DNA of 64,000 bases from Paraburkholderia domus (GTDB lineage: Bacteria > Pseudomonadota > Gammaproteobacteria > Burkholderiales > Burkholderiaceae): contig NZ_CAJNAT010000004.1 of NCBI RefSeq assembly GCF_905220705.1, positions 186,001 through 250,000 of the forward strand, given 5' to 3'. Shown here piece by piece: positions 9,675-17,614 of this stretch (position 1 is the first letter of the stretch; the number at the start of each line of letters is the position of its first letter). Position numbers and translations under genes: made by a program. The notes below the pieces were generated by a model. It ran no database searches, was not told the origin of the DNA, and worked only from the letters and a program-made list of their open reading frames with translations.

Positions 9675-12043
9675 GTGGTTCCTTCTGCGCGTTGCGCGCG
9701 TTCTTGCGGCGTCAGGCCTGCGTTCGCAGCGGCCTGGGCACGCTCACGTTCGAGATTGCGTTCCAGTTGCGACTTCGCTGCCGTGTAAGGCTTCGGCCAC
9801 ATCACATCGAAATAGCCGATTTTTGCGGCTTCATTCAACGTCCACGACGGATTCGCCAGATGCGGTCGCGCAATTGCGCAGAGATCCGCACGGCCTGCCG
9901 CGATGATGCTGTTCACATGGTCTGCTTCCGAGATCGCGCCAACCGCAATCGTTGCGATTCCTGCTTCGTTGCGCACGCGGTCGGCGAATGGCGTCTGGAA
10001 CATGCGGCCAAACACGGGCTTTTCCTGCTTGCTGACCTGGCCCGACGAGACGTCGATCATGTCGGCGCCTGCAGCTTTGAAGGCACTGGCGATTTGCACG
10101 GCGTCGTCGGGCGTGGTGCCGCCTTCGACCCAGTCGTTAGCGGAAATTCGCACGGAAATCGGCTTGTCTTGCGGCCAGACTGCGCGGATCGCCTTGAAGA
10201 CCTGCAATGGGTAGCGCAACCGGTTTTCGAGCGAGCCACCGTATTCGTCGGTGCGATGGTTGGTCAACGGCGACAGGAAGCTCGACAGAAAGTAGCCATG
10301 TGCGCAGTGCAGTTCGAGCCAATCGAAGCCTGCCTCGGCGGACATTTGGGCAGCGCGCACGAACTGCGCTTCGATTTCTTGAAGTTCGTCTGGGGTGGCC
10401 TCATGCGAAATCTGACTGACGCCACTTAAATATTGTTGCGGCGAAGCGGACACAACCGGCCAATTGCCTTCGTCGAGCGGCTGATCGATGCCTTCCCACG
10501 AAACGCGTGTCGAGCCTTTGGCGCCGGAGTGCCCCAGCTGGATGCCGATCTTCGCGTCCGACTGACTGTGCACAAGGTCGACGATGCGCTTCCACGCCGC
10601 GAGATGCTCGGGTGCGTACATGCCGGGACAAGCGGGCGTGATGCGCGCTTCGGGCGACACGCAGGTCATTTCCGTCATGACCAGTCCGGCGCCGCCCATG
10701 GCGCGCGCACCAAGATGCATCAGGTGATAGTCGCCGGCGATGCCGTCGACGGCAGAGTATTGCGCCATCGGCGAGACGACCACGCGGTTTTTCAGCGTGA
10801 CGCCACGCAACGTGAAGGGCGTGAACATCGGCGGAACGGAGTGTTTTTCGGGGGCGCGGTCAATGCCTGAGCGGTGTGCGAGCCAGTCTTCGAATGTCGA
10901 GAGATAGGTCGCGTCACGCTCCCGCAAATTCTCGTGCGAAATGCGCTGCGAACGCGTCAGCAGCGAATAGGCGAACTGTTCCGGTTCGAACGATGTATAG
11001 CGATCGACATGCTCGAACCACTCCGTCGAATTGCGCGCGGCGTTCTGAATGCGCAATACGTCGATGCTGCGGACATCCGTGTAGTGCTTCAACGCGGCGG
11101 GTAAGTCACCGGGATGCGCGCCGATGCTGTTGGCGAGTTCGATCGAATCCTCGAGCGCGAGTTTGGTGCCGGAGCCGATCGAGAAGTGCGCGGTGTGCGC
11201 CGCGTCGCCCATCAGCACGATCGGCGTTTGCGTGCCGTCGACGTTGCCGCGCCAATGCACCCATTCTTCGTTGACGACGCGCGGGAAACGAATCCACTGC
11301 GACGAACCGCGCAAGTGCGCTGCGTTCGATAGCAACGCGTTGCCGTCCAGATACTTGGCGAACAGCTTCTCGCAGAAGGCGATGCTGTCTTCCTTGCTCA
11401 TTTCGTCGAGACCGGCGGCGCGCCACACACGCTCCGGTGTTTCGACAATGAACGTGGAGGTTTGATCGTCGAAGCGATAAGCGTGGGCCTGGAACCAGCC
11501 GAACTCGGTTTCTTCGAAGGCGAAGGTGAACGCGTCGAACAGCTTTTTGGTGCCGAGCCAGACGAAGCGGCAATCGCGCATGTCGATGGCGGGCTTGTAA
11601 GTGGCGGTGTACTTCTGACGGATGGCGCTGTTGGCGCCGTCACAGGCGATGATCAGGTCGGCGTCGTAGGTTGTGTCGTCCGTGACCTGGGTTTCGAAAA
11701 CCAGCTTGACGCCGAGCTCTTCGCAGCGTGCCTGCAGGATATTCAGCAGACGTTTGCGGCCGATGCCGCAGAAGCCGTGGCCAGACGAGCGAATCTGCCT
11801 GCCGCGGAAATTGATCTCGATGTCGTCCCAGTGATTGAAGGCGTCGAGTATCGCGTCGGCGCTTGGAGCGTCGGCGGCGCGCAGGTTGCCGAGCGTCTGG
11901 TCGGAGAACACGACGCCCCAGCCGAAGGTGTCATAGGGCCGGTTGCGCTCGACCACCGTGACGTCATACGCCGGGTTCCGTCCCTTCATTAACAAACCGA
12001 AGTACAAGCCGGCTGGGCCGCCGCCGATACAGACGATGCGCAT
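9671..12043 (-). CDS. abmA: 2-aminobenzoyl-CoA monooxygenase/reductase
   Basis: A 790-residue fusion of two flavoproteins. Residues 1 to about 390 are a FAD aromatic monooxygenase (GGGPAG at 7-12, later GDAAHTAHF). Residues about 405-770 are an Old Yellow Enzyme-type FMN reductase ([43 protein letters not shown]). This architecture matches the Azoarcus evansii enzyme, which hydroxylates and reduces 2-aminobenzoyl-CoA to a non-aromatic ring using O2 and NADH. Database pipelines also call it salicylyl-CoA 5-hydroxylase/oxidoreductase. The ATG at 12043 follows GGAGACATC. It is the first gene of the operon. Confidence 0.92.
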   Translation of the reverse strand: MRIVCIGGGPAGLYFGLLMKGRNPAYDVTVVERNRPYDTFGWGVVFSDQTLGNLRAADAPSADAILDAFNHWDDIEINFRGRQIRSSGHGFCGIGRKRLLNILQARCEELGVKLVFETQVTDDTTYDADLIIACDGANSAIRQKYTATYKPAIDMRDCRFVWLGTKKLFDAFTFAFEETEFGWFQAHAYRFDDQTSTFIVETPERVWRAAGLDEMSKEDSIAFCEKLFAKYLDGNALLSNAAHLRGSSQWIRFPRVVNEEWVHWRGNVDGTQTPIVLMGDAAHTAHFSIGSGTKLALEDSIELANSIGAHPGDLPAALKHYTDVRSIDVLRIQNAARNSTEWFEHVDRYTSFEPEQFAYSLLTRSQRISHENLRERDATYLSTFEDWLAHRSGIDRAPEKHSVPPMFTPFTLRGVTLKNRVVVSPMAQYSAVDGIAGDYHLMHLGARAMGGAGLVMTEMTCVSPEARITPACPGMYAPEHLAAWKRIVDLVHSQSDAKIGIQLGHSGAKGSTRVSWEGIDQPLDEGNWPVVSASPQQYLSGVSQISHEATPDELQEIEAQFVRAAQMSAEAGFDWLELHCAHGYFLSSFLSPLTNHRTDEYGGSLENRLRYPLQVFKAIRAVWPQDKPISVRISANDWVEGGTTPDDAVQIASAFKAAGADMIDVSSGQVSKQEKPVFGRMFQTPFADRVRNEAGIATIAVGAISEADHVNSIIAAGRADLCAIARPHLANPSWTLNEAAKIGYFDVMWPKPYTAAKSQLERNLERERAQAAANAGLTPQERAQRAEGTT

Positions 12044-12077
12044 GATGTCTCCTCACGTGGTCTTTGCTCTGGAATGT

Positions 12078-12106
12078 AATTTAGGCTTCGATAGTTTAGA
12101 TGTCAA
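12078..12106 (-). promoter_or_regulatory. sigma-70-like promoter of the anthranilate operon
   Basis: On the minus strand TTGACA (12101-12106) is followed after exactly 17 bases by TAAATT (12078-12083). This gives a consensus -35 box, ideal spacing and a good -10 box. The -10 box lies about 35 bases upstream of the monooxygenase ATG. The -35 box sits inside a palindrome, suggesting repression. Confidence 0.6.
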
Positions 12107-12111
12107 GTAAA
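12095..12111. promoter_or_regulatory. palindromic operator over the -35 box (probable MarR site)
   Basis: On the minus strand TTTACTTGACATCTAAA has dyad symmetry TTTA--TG-CA--TAAA (12 of 17 positions pair). This is the size and AT-rich flank pattern common to MarR-family operators. It overlaps the -35 box of the anthranilate promoter, and the operon encodes a MarR protein. Binding is inferred, not shown. Confidence 0.5.
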
Positions 12112-12162
12112 TTGTGGGCGGGCTGGAGGGCTTCAGAAGGCATTTGATCTGAAAGAGTAAAG

Positions 12163-12175
12163 TCGGTCGGACCGA
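12163..12175. promoter_or_regulatory. TCGGTCGGACCGA dyad
   Basis: Apart from its central base, this 13-mer is a perfect palindrome. It lies about 60 bp upstream of the anthranilate -35 box. GC-rich dyads of this kind are typical of TetR-type operators, but no TetR gene is close. Confidence 0.25.
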
Positions 12176-12227
12176 AATACAGACGGTCGGAGGCCGATGG
12201 TCTGCGGGAGAATCTCTCTCACGAGCC

Positions 12228-12246
12228 TTTACTCAACTAGACTAAA
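12228..12246. promoter_or_regulatory. imperfect dyad TTTACTC..GACTAAA
   Basis: Nineteen bases with matching TTTA/TAAA ends, 13 of which pair. Its inverse contains the 10-mer TTTAGTCTAG also found at 2884-2893. It also resembles the anthranilate operator in its TTTAC and TAAA ends, so it could be a second site for the same regulator. Confidence 0.25.
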
Positions 12247-12791
12247 TGGTTCCCGCGTTGTGGGAGGCGCTAAGAAACGCGACTTGGTTTGCTATGAAGT
12301 CCGGACGCGTGGAGGCTGGATGGAATCTGGCGAAGTCGGTGACGGGGGAGTTGGGGGCGACGCCTGAGAGGATTTTGCCGACGTTGAATAGTTTTGCTTA
12401 CGCAACCCGTGAAAAACTTCTGTTTACGGGATGGTAGACGCACTGATTGCGGAGCTCTTTGACTGACATTGTTGTCGTCAACGCAAATTTGACCCGGATA
12501 CTGAACTCAGCTGGACCACGAAGGTGGTCCGCAAATCCTTGCTGCTGGAACTTTTCATGGTTGGCAGGCGTGGTCACTCTGACGTCGGCTTTGCATTCAT
12601 AAGCTTATGCATTGCGCCGGTCGTGCTGATACGTCACTTTCGGAACGGCCACCAATTCTGCCGCAGAAACGCAATCAGGTTCCGCAACGGTGTTGTTGGT
12701 CATACCCGTTTTCGATGCACATCCGATTGAACGCAGGAACGGCAAACTTGATTGCAGCCGCGGTACCGCAAAGTCGAACGAGCCGCTCCAG

Positions 12792-12959
12792 TCACACCGA
12801 GCTAGTATCTGAATCCAATTGAGCCAGTGCGCCATCTGCGCCAAGCTGCTGCCGTGCTTTTTCCCAATAGTCCTGGGAACGCCCGTCGGGACTTCCTTCT
12901 TCCTCCCAAAGATAGAACGCGAGCGTACGAATTTGTTCCTCGGTAACAGGCACATCCAT
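12792..12959 (-). CDS. DUF2934 small protein
   Basis: A 55-residue protein of the DUF2934 type. It shows the characteristic EEQIRTLAFYLWEEEGSPDG segment followed by a Tyr-Trp-Glu-Lys-Ala motif. The function of the family is unknown. The ATG at 12959 is preceded by GGGAG seven bases upstream, a good ribosome binding site, and the family-like part begins right after it. An upstream in-frame ATG at 12986 is less likely. Confidence 0.7.
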   Translation of the reverse strand: MDVPVTEEQIRTLAFYLWEEEGSPDGRSQDYWEKARQQLGADGALAQLDSDTSSV

Positions 12960-13102
12960 TTTCAATCTCCCAAAAAATACCGTCAATGGGTCAAAGGATC
13001 GTCGCTATGCTCAACCGACTTGGCAGTTCGAAAGGGCAGCACTGCACGGTGCCCGCCTTCCGAATGCCAAACAACCCATTGATGCGTGGTCCACGACTAC
13101 CG

Positions 13103-13462
13103 CTAACCTCTTTGTTGGTAGCGACGGTTCGCTGCGATCCGCGTGACTACGGGCACCACACGGGGGTTCAACACAGGAATTGAGCCAGCACGACGTTCAG
13201 CTCGCGCAACGATTGCATCAATGGTGACTCGTGCGACCGCGCGTTGTGCCCGCCTTGTGAAGTGCTTCATACGGCGGTCGCTGACCGGATGCCGAGCCCA
13301 CACTAGCGCTGCGAACCAACCGATAACCGTCCAGCCCAGCAGGATGTTCACCATCGTCACCGCAAACGCGTCTTCGCGTTCTCTAGCGTCTGCAATCATT
13401 GCGGGCGCCAGATAGAGCATCAGCGCCCCCATGATCACTGCACCCTCGATAATCTTCAGCAT
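13103..13462 (-). CDS. superinfection-immunity-like small membrane protein
   Basis: A 119-residue protein with two predicted membrane helices (residues about 7-24 and 36-57). The segment NILLGWTVIGWFAALVWA is the hallmark of the superinfection immunity family, named after phage T4 Imm, which blocks DNA injection by a second phage. A basic cytoplasmic tail of about 60 residues follows. A GAGGTG ribosome binding site precedes the ATG. Many chromosomal members have no shown link to phage, so the defence role is only suggested by homology. Confidence 0.65.
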   Translation of the reverse strand: MLKIIEGAVIMGALMLYLAPAMIADAREREDAFAVTMVNILLGWTVIGWFAALVWARHPVSDRRMKHFTRRAQRAVARVTIDAIVARAERRAGSIPVLNPRVVPVVTRIAANRRYQQRG

Positions 13463-13505
13463 TTCGACACCTCACTACAGTCTCTGTCTGCAGACGACCT
13501 TCAGA

Positions 13506-13781
13506 TTAGTGGCCTGCGTACAGACGGCCAACAGACTCGGCAGGTTGACGGCTGCCAGACTCCGAAGTCGATGCGACTACACCACCGTACGAATCATTGA
13601 CGGAGCCGACCGCGTCGTTGCGTTCGACTGCAACGGTTTGCGCACTCTGGCCACGCTGCGATGCGGGCGCGCCCACTGACGGGCGATAGGAAGGTGCCGG
13701 GCCATAGCCGCTGGCAAACGCAGGCGCAGCGATAGCGGTGGTAGCTGCGATGAGCAGAGCTGCAAGAAGTTTGCTTTTCAT
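13506..13781 (-). CDS. small exported protein
   Basis: A 91-residue protein with a clear signal peptide (MKSKLLAALLIAATTAIAAPAFA, cut near residue 23). A Gly/Pro/Ser-rich mature part of about 68 residues without cysteines follows. Short periplasmic proteins of this make-up are common in Burkholderiaceae, but I know of no function. It lies 43 bp upstream of the superinfection-immunity-like gene on the same strand, so the two may be cotranscribed. Confidence 0.65.
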   Translation of the reverse strand: MKSKLLAALLIAATTAIAAPAFASGYGPAPSYRPSVGAPASQRGQSAQTVAVERNDAVGSVNDSYGGVVASTSESGSRQPAESVGRLYAGH

Positions 13782-14053
13782 GACGAATCCTCAATGCGAT
13801 TTTTAGGAGCGTTGCGGGTCGAGTGAGACGCGCGCCGCTGACAGGACTCAGTTTAGGCGGCGCCTATCCTTTTTCTATGCCAATAGCGTGAAATCACAAT
13901 TGCTGCAAAGCGAACAATGCGGCGCTGCCGCGCCCACAGCGGGTTCGCGGGTATCCCCAGGTTGGAAGAGGTCTGCGGCACGTAGTCGGCACCGACCCCC
14001 GCGCGCCCATGACTGCGGAAGCGTATGCTGCTGTAAATCATCGGGAGACGACC

Positions 14054-14947
14054 ATGAACCTTGCTGGCAAGACTCTATTCATGTCCGGTGGCAGTCGCGG
14101 CATCGGACTCGCGATTGCACTCAGAGCCGCACGCGACGGCGCGAATGTCGTGATTTGCGCAAAGACCGCCGAGCCGGACCCCCGTCTCGAGGGTACGATT
14201 TATACGGCGGCTGCAGCGGTTGAGGCTGCTGGCGGCAAGGCGCTCCCGCTTGTTGTGGATATTCGCGACGAAGAACGCGTGAAAGCAGCCGTTGCCGAGA
14301 CCGTTGCGTTGTTCGGTGGCATCGATATCCTCGTGAACAATGCCAGTGCCATTCGACTGACTGGCACGCTAGACACACCCGTCAAACGGTACGACCTGAT
14401 GCACGGGGTCAATGGCAGAGGCACGTTCGTATGCGCGCAAGCGTGCCTGCCGCATCTGCTCAATTCGCCGAACCCGCACATCCTCACGCTGTCGCCGCCA
14501 CTGGTCAGCGACGCAAAATGGTTTAGCGACTTTCCGGCATACTCCATTGCAAAATACACAATGAGCCTGTTCACACTAGCGCTTGCCGGAGAGTTCAAAG
14601 ACCGGGGTGTCGCCGTCAATTCGCTATGGCCTCGAACAGCTATCGCGACCGCCGCTGTGCGCAATGAGATTGGCGGCAAGGACATGATTGCAGCATGTCG
14701 CAAGCCTGAGATAGTCGCCGACGCGGCCCACTATATCCTGACGCGCCCAGCCAAAGAGTGTTCGGGAAACTTCTTCCTCGACGACGAAGTCCTGCTGGCC
14801 GCAGGTGTGCGCGACTTTGCACAGTACGACGTGCAGACTGGGGCGGCATTGCAAGCGGATTTCTTTGTGGAGGCTTTGCCGGGCATGTTGCCGGCGGACA
14901 ATATGACGAAGCGCGCTTCCCGCAACCCCGCTCAAGCGAGCGGATAG
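14054..14947 (+). CDS. short-chain dehydrogenase, HSDL2-like
   Basis: A 297-residue SDR with SGGSRGIG at residues about 10-17, the NNASAI motif and the YSIAK catalytic pair. Features that recall the hydroxysteroid dehydrogenase-like 2 group and related terpenol dehydrogenases are the ICAKTAEPDPRLEGTIYTAA segment, the LTLSPPL motif in place of the usual catalytic-serine strand, and a C-terminal FLDDEVLLAAGV. A GGGAGACG ribosome binding site precedes the ATG at 14054, which is preferred to the in-frame ATG at 14009. It is monocistronic; the substrate is unknown. Confidence 0.8.
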   Translation: MNLAGKTLFMSGGSRGIGLAIALRAARDGANVVICAKTAEPDPRLEGTIYTAAAAVEAAGGKALPLVVDIRDEERVKAAVAETVALFGGIDILVNNASAIRLTGTLDTPVKRYDLMHGVNGRGTFVCAQACLPHLLNSPNPHILTLSPPLVSDAKWFSDFPAYSIAKYTMSLFTLALAGEFKDRGVAVNSLWPRTAIATAAVRNEIGGKDMIAACRKPEIVADAAHYILTRPAKECSGNFFLDDEVLLAAGVRDFAQYDVQTGAALQADFFVEALPGMLPADNMTKRASRNPAQASG

Positions 14948-15076
14948 CGGTCGTTGCCCAACACCAGCGCGGTTCGCGACCACCGTCTGCAATCGGCAAG
15001 CTATACGGGGCGAACGGGGACAAACGCCCAGCATGCGCCGCTGCACCGGTCCCTACTGAATCCGGAGGAATCATGA

Positions 15077-15218
15077 GTCGAACGCAAACAGCTTGGCAGC
15101 ACTGATGACAAATGGTTGGACCCTGACGCGATAGCAAAGGAGTATCTCCACATCTCGTCAGTACCGCAGCGCGTGGACATGGGAGGTCGAACTGCGACCT
15201 TGGGTCGAAAATTATTAG
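15077..15218 (+). pseudogene. C-terminal remnant of a second SDR, frameshifted
   Basis: Reading from 15077 gives a segment containing DDKWLDPDAIAKEYLH. After a one-base shift near 15167 it continues as WTWEVELRPWVENY and a stop at 15216-15218. Together these match the usual C-terminus of SDRs that end in a Trp-Glu-Val-Glu-Leu-Arg-Pro-Trp motif. No start, Rossmann domain or active site remains. The rest of 14948-15333 holds nothing I can identify. Confidence 0.5.
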
Positions 15219-15333
15219 TGTAGACATGCCGTTCGTCGCATGGAATCGAATCTCGCAAGGTAGTCCAAATTGACTTACAGGATTTCGGTTCCAACCCGAT
15301 GATTCCTACGCGGGCTTCTGAGCGGGTCGGCGC

Positions 15334-16272
15334 CTAGCCCGCACCTTCCTGACAAATCGTCTTGAGCTCGGCGACGAATTTTTCGGCTGCCTCCCGCCCC
15401 GGGCTATCCTCCCGCCAGATGGCTGACAGCGGAAGCGTTCCGAATGGTGCGGCGTAGCCAATCCTGCGCAATCCATACAACGCGCCAACTTCATCGATCG
15501 CGAAGCCTGGTAATAATGCGATCGTGTCGGTGTGCGCGCAAATCGCGAGATTGATCGTGTAGACGTGCGAGTAAATCACGCGATGCGGCAACGGAACCCG
15601 GGCGGCATCGAGTACGTTACGCAAATTCGTCAGCAACACGCTCGGTCCTTCCGGCAGAAACCACGGGAACGCGGCCATTTCTTCCAGCGTGACCGTCTTG
15701 CCAACGAGCGGATGATGCGCGCGCCCGACAAATGCGGGACCGCCATCGTGGAACAGCGGTTCGGCACGCAGGACCCCGGGACGGTCAAGGTCGATCCATC
15801 GACCGATCACCAGGTCCACGTCACCTGCGTCGAGTTCGGACAGCAATTGCTCCATCGACGCCTGCCGCAGCGTCAGCCCCACGCGCGGCGCCACTTTCCC
15901 GAACACATTGACGCAGCGGGACAGCGCCTCCCACCAACCCACCGGTGTAAATACGCCGACCGTCAGCTTGCCCGACTCACCTCTGGACAAGGCGTCGCAC
16001 TCGTCTTCCGCGCGTTCCAGGTCGGTCATGACCCTGGCGCTATAGCGCATCAGCACTTCACCCTGCAAGGTGGCGCGCGAACCGAACGGTGTGCGTTCGA
16101 ACAGTTGCGCCCCGATCAGCGTTTCCGCCTCGGTCAGCGCTTTTGAAATCGCGGATTGGCTAAGCGCCAGTTGTTCACTCGCCTTTTGCAGACTGCCCGT
16201 GCGCCCGATCTCGTAGATCACCGAGAGGTGTCGCATTTTCAGGCGCCCCACACGTTTTCTGCTGTCTTCCAT
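15334..16272 (-). CDS. LysR-family transcriptional regulator
   Basis: A 312-residue LysR regulator. The N-terminal helix-turn-helix (SLQKASEQLALSQSAISKALTEAE) is followed by the linker helix and an effector-binding domain. It is divergent from the porin/esterase/MFS genes, the classic arrangement for a LysR activator of its neighbours. The start is set at 16272, because a LysR-box palindrome lies at 16288-16306, where an operator should be. The in-frame ATG at 16341 would place that site inside the coding region. Confidence 0.85.
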   Translation of the reverse strand: MEDSRKRVGRLKMRHLSVIYEIGRTGSLQKASEQLALSQSAISKALTEAETLIGAQLFERTPFGSRATLQGEVLMRYSARVMTDLERAEDECDALSRGESGKLTVGVFTPVGWWEALSRCVNVFGKVAPRVGLTLRQASMEQLLSELDAGDVDLVIGRWIDLDRPGVLRAEPLFHDGGPAFVGRAHHPLVGKTVTLEEMAAFPWFLPEGPSVLLTNLRNVLDAARVPLPHRVIYSHVYTINLAICAHTDTIALLPGFAIDEVGALYGLRRIGYAAPFGTLPLSAIWREDSPGREAAEKFVAELKTICQEGAG

Positions 16273-16287
16273 TCGGTGTTTTCCCGG

Positions 16288-16306
16288 GCATGAATTTTCT
16301 TCATGC
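16288..16306. promoter_or_regulatory. LysR box (T-N11-A dyad) in divergent promoter
   Basis: GCATGAA-TTTTC-TTCATGC is a perfect 7+5+7 inverted repeat. It contains TGAATTTTCTTCA, a T-N11-A motif, in the LysR/porin intergenic region. This is the expected recognition and autoregulation site of the adjacent LysR protein. The binding assignment is inference. Confidence 0.55.
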
Positions 16307-16454
16307 CGCTTGCCGGTTAATTCGTTTTTTTGGCGTGCCAAGTGCCAGCAGACTCGGGTTGACGCCGCACTCAGTCACGCCGGAGACAAAACATGGAACC
16401 GATTATATCGGCAAGCGTGCGGTGCCCTAATCAACCTTTTCAAGCGGAGTAGCG

Positions 16455-17555
16455 GTGGGAAAACAACGGATATTTGGCAAATGCTCAACGGCAACGGCCG
16501 TCGCATTTGCCTTGAGCGCAACCCACGCCCACGCGCAAAGCAGCGTGGAACTGGGTGGTCTGATCAGCGCCGGTCTGAACTATGCGACCAACGTCGGCGG
16601 CAGCGCGTCGACCTATATGAGCCCGGCCGGCGTATTGAGGCCGAACACGTTCTTTCTGCGCGGCACCGAGGATCTCGGCGGCGACCTGAAGTCTGTTTAT
16701 CTACTCTCGGCTATGTTCAGCATTGCGAACGGCGCCAATGCCGGCGGCAACGGTTCATTGTTTTCTCGCGAATCCTACGTCGGTCTGTCGGACCAATGGG
16801 GCACGCTCACTGCGGGTTCGCACCGCGATTTCATGTTCGATTTGTCAGTCGACGGTTATACCGGCGCGTACTACGCGGGCATCGTCGGCGCTCACCAGGG
16901 GCCGTTTGCGGGCTTCGGCGTGCCGTACGGTGGCAATGGCGACATGGACTTCGACCGCGTCAACGGCGAGGCGCTCAACAACAGTGTGAAATTCAGGTCG
17001 GCGAATTTCAACGGACTGACGTTTGGCGCGATGTACGGTTTCGGCGGGCAGGCGGGACGATTCGGCGCGTCCTCGTCAAGCAGCTTCGGAGCCAATTATT
17101 CCAACGCACTGCTGGGTGTTGGCGCGGCTTATACGATGGCCAAATATCCGCAACTCAATAATGGCAGCGACGGAATCCGGAATATCGGCGTCGGCGCCAA
17201 TATTCGCCCCGCGCCGTGGAAGCTGGCCGTGCTCGCTACCTGGTCAAGGAACACCGCGACCGGCGGTCAGATCGCCGCCTACGACGCAACAGTCGGCTTT
17301 GACTTCACCCCCGCGATCGGCGCGAGCCTGACCTACACCTACATGGACGGCAACGCGGTGTTGCAGGACAAACATGCGCAGAGCCTCGCGGGCACTGTCA
17401 ATTACAACCTCTCCCGGCGTACCACGGTTTATGCGGAAGTCGTCGCGCAACGCGCGACGGGTCCGGGTGCTAAAGCACAGATCAACGGCACGCCGGGCGC
17501 ATCGAGTTCCGGCAACCAGATCGTTACCTCATTAGGTATCCAGACGGTATTTTAG
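16455..17555 (+). CDS. OmpC-like outer membrane porin
   Basis: A 366-residue Gram-negative porin. A signal peptide ends near ATHAHAQ (about residue 28) and is followed by SSVELGGLISAGLNYATN, the first strand. The protein ends in phenylalanine as outer-membrane barrels do (IVTSLGIQTVF). It probably admits the substrate of the following esterase and transporter. It begins with GTG at 16455, preceded by GGAG. Confidence 0.88.
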   Translation: MGKQRIFGKCSTATAVAFALSATHAHAQSSVELGGLISAGLNYATNVGGSASTYMSPAGVLRPNTFFLRGTEDLGGDLKSVYLLSAMFSIANGANAGGNGSLFSRESYVGLSDQWGTLTAGSHRDFMFDLSVDGYTGAYYAGIVGAHQGPFAGFGVPYGGNGDMDFDRVNGEALNNSVKFRSANFNGLTFGAMYGFGGQAGRFGASSSSSFGANYSNALLGVGAAYTMAKYPQLNNGSDGIRNIGVGANIRPAPWKLAVLATWSRNTATGGQIAAYDATVGFDFTPAIGASLTYTYMDGNAVLQDKHAQSLAGTVNYNLSRRTTVYAEVVAQRATGPGAKAQINGTPGASSSGNQIVTSLGIQTVF

Positions 17556-17614
17556 GCGATCGTCTTCCTCTGTCCGCTTCCCATTTTCTCTGATAACCAA
17601 CCAGATCAATAGCC

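Larger units (their letters stand above)
12112..12791. other. 680-bp stretch without a recognisable gene
   Basis: Upstream of the anthranilate promoter this region holds two small dyads (12163-12175 and 12228-12246). A 63-codon open frame at 12246-12437 resembles no family I know. The remaining short frames look random. Nothing else can be supported. Confidence 0.5.

Noticed and set aside
12246..12437. 63-codon frame directly after the 12228 dyad
   Set aside because: No recognised domain and no ribosome binding site; kept only as part of the gap description.
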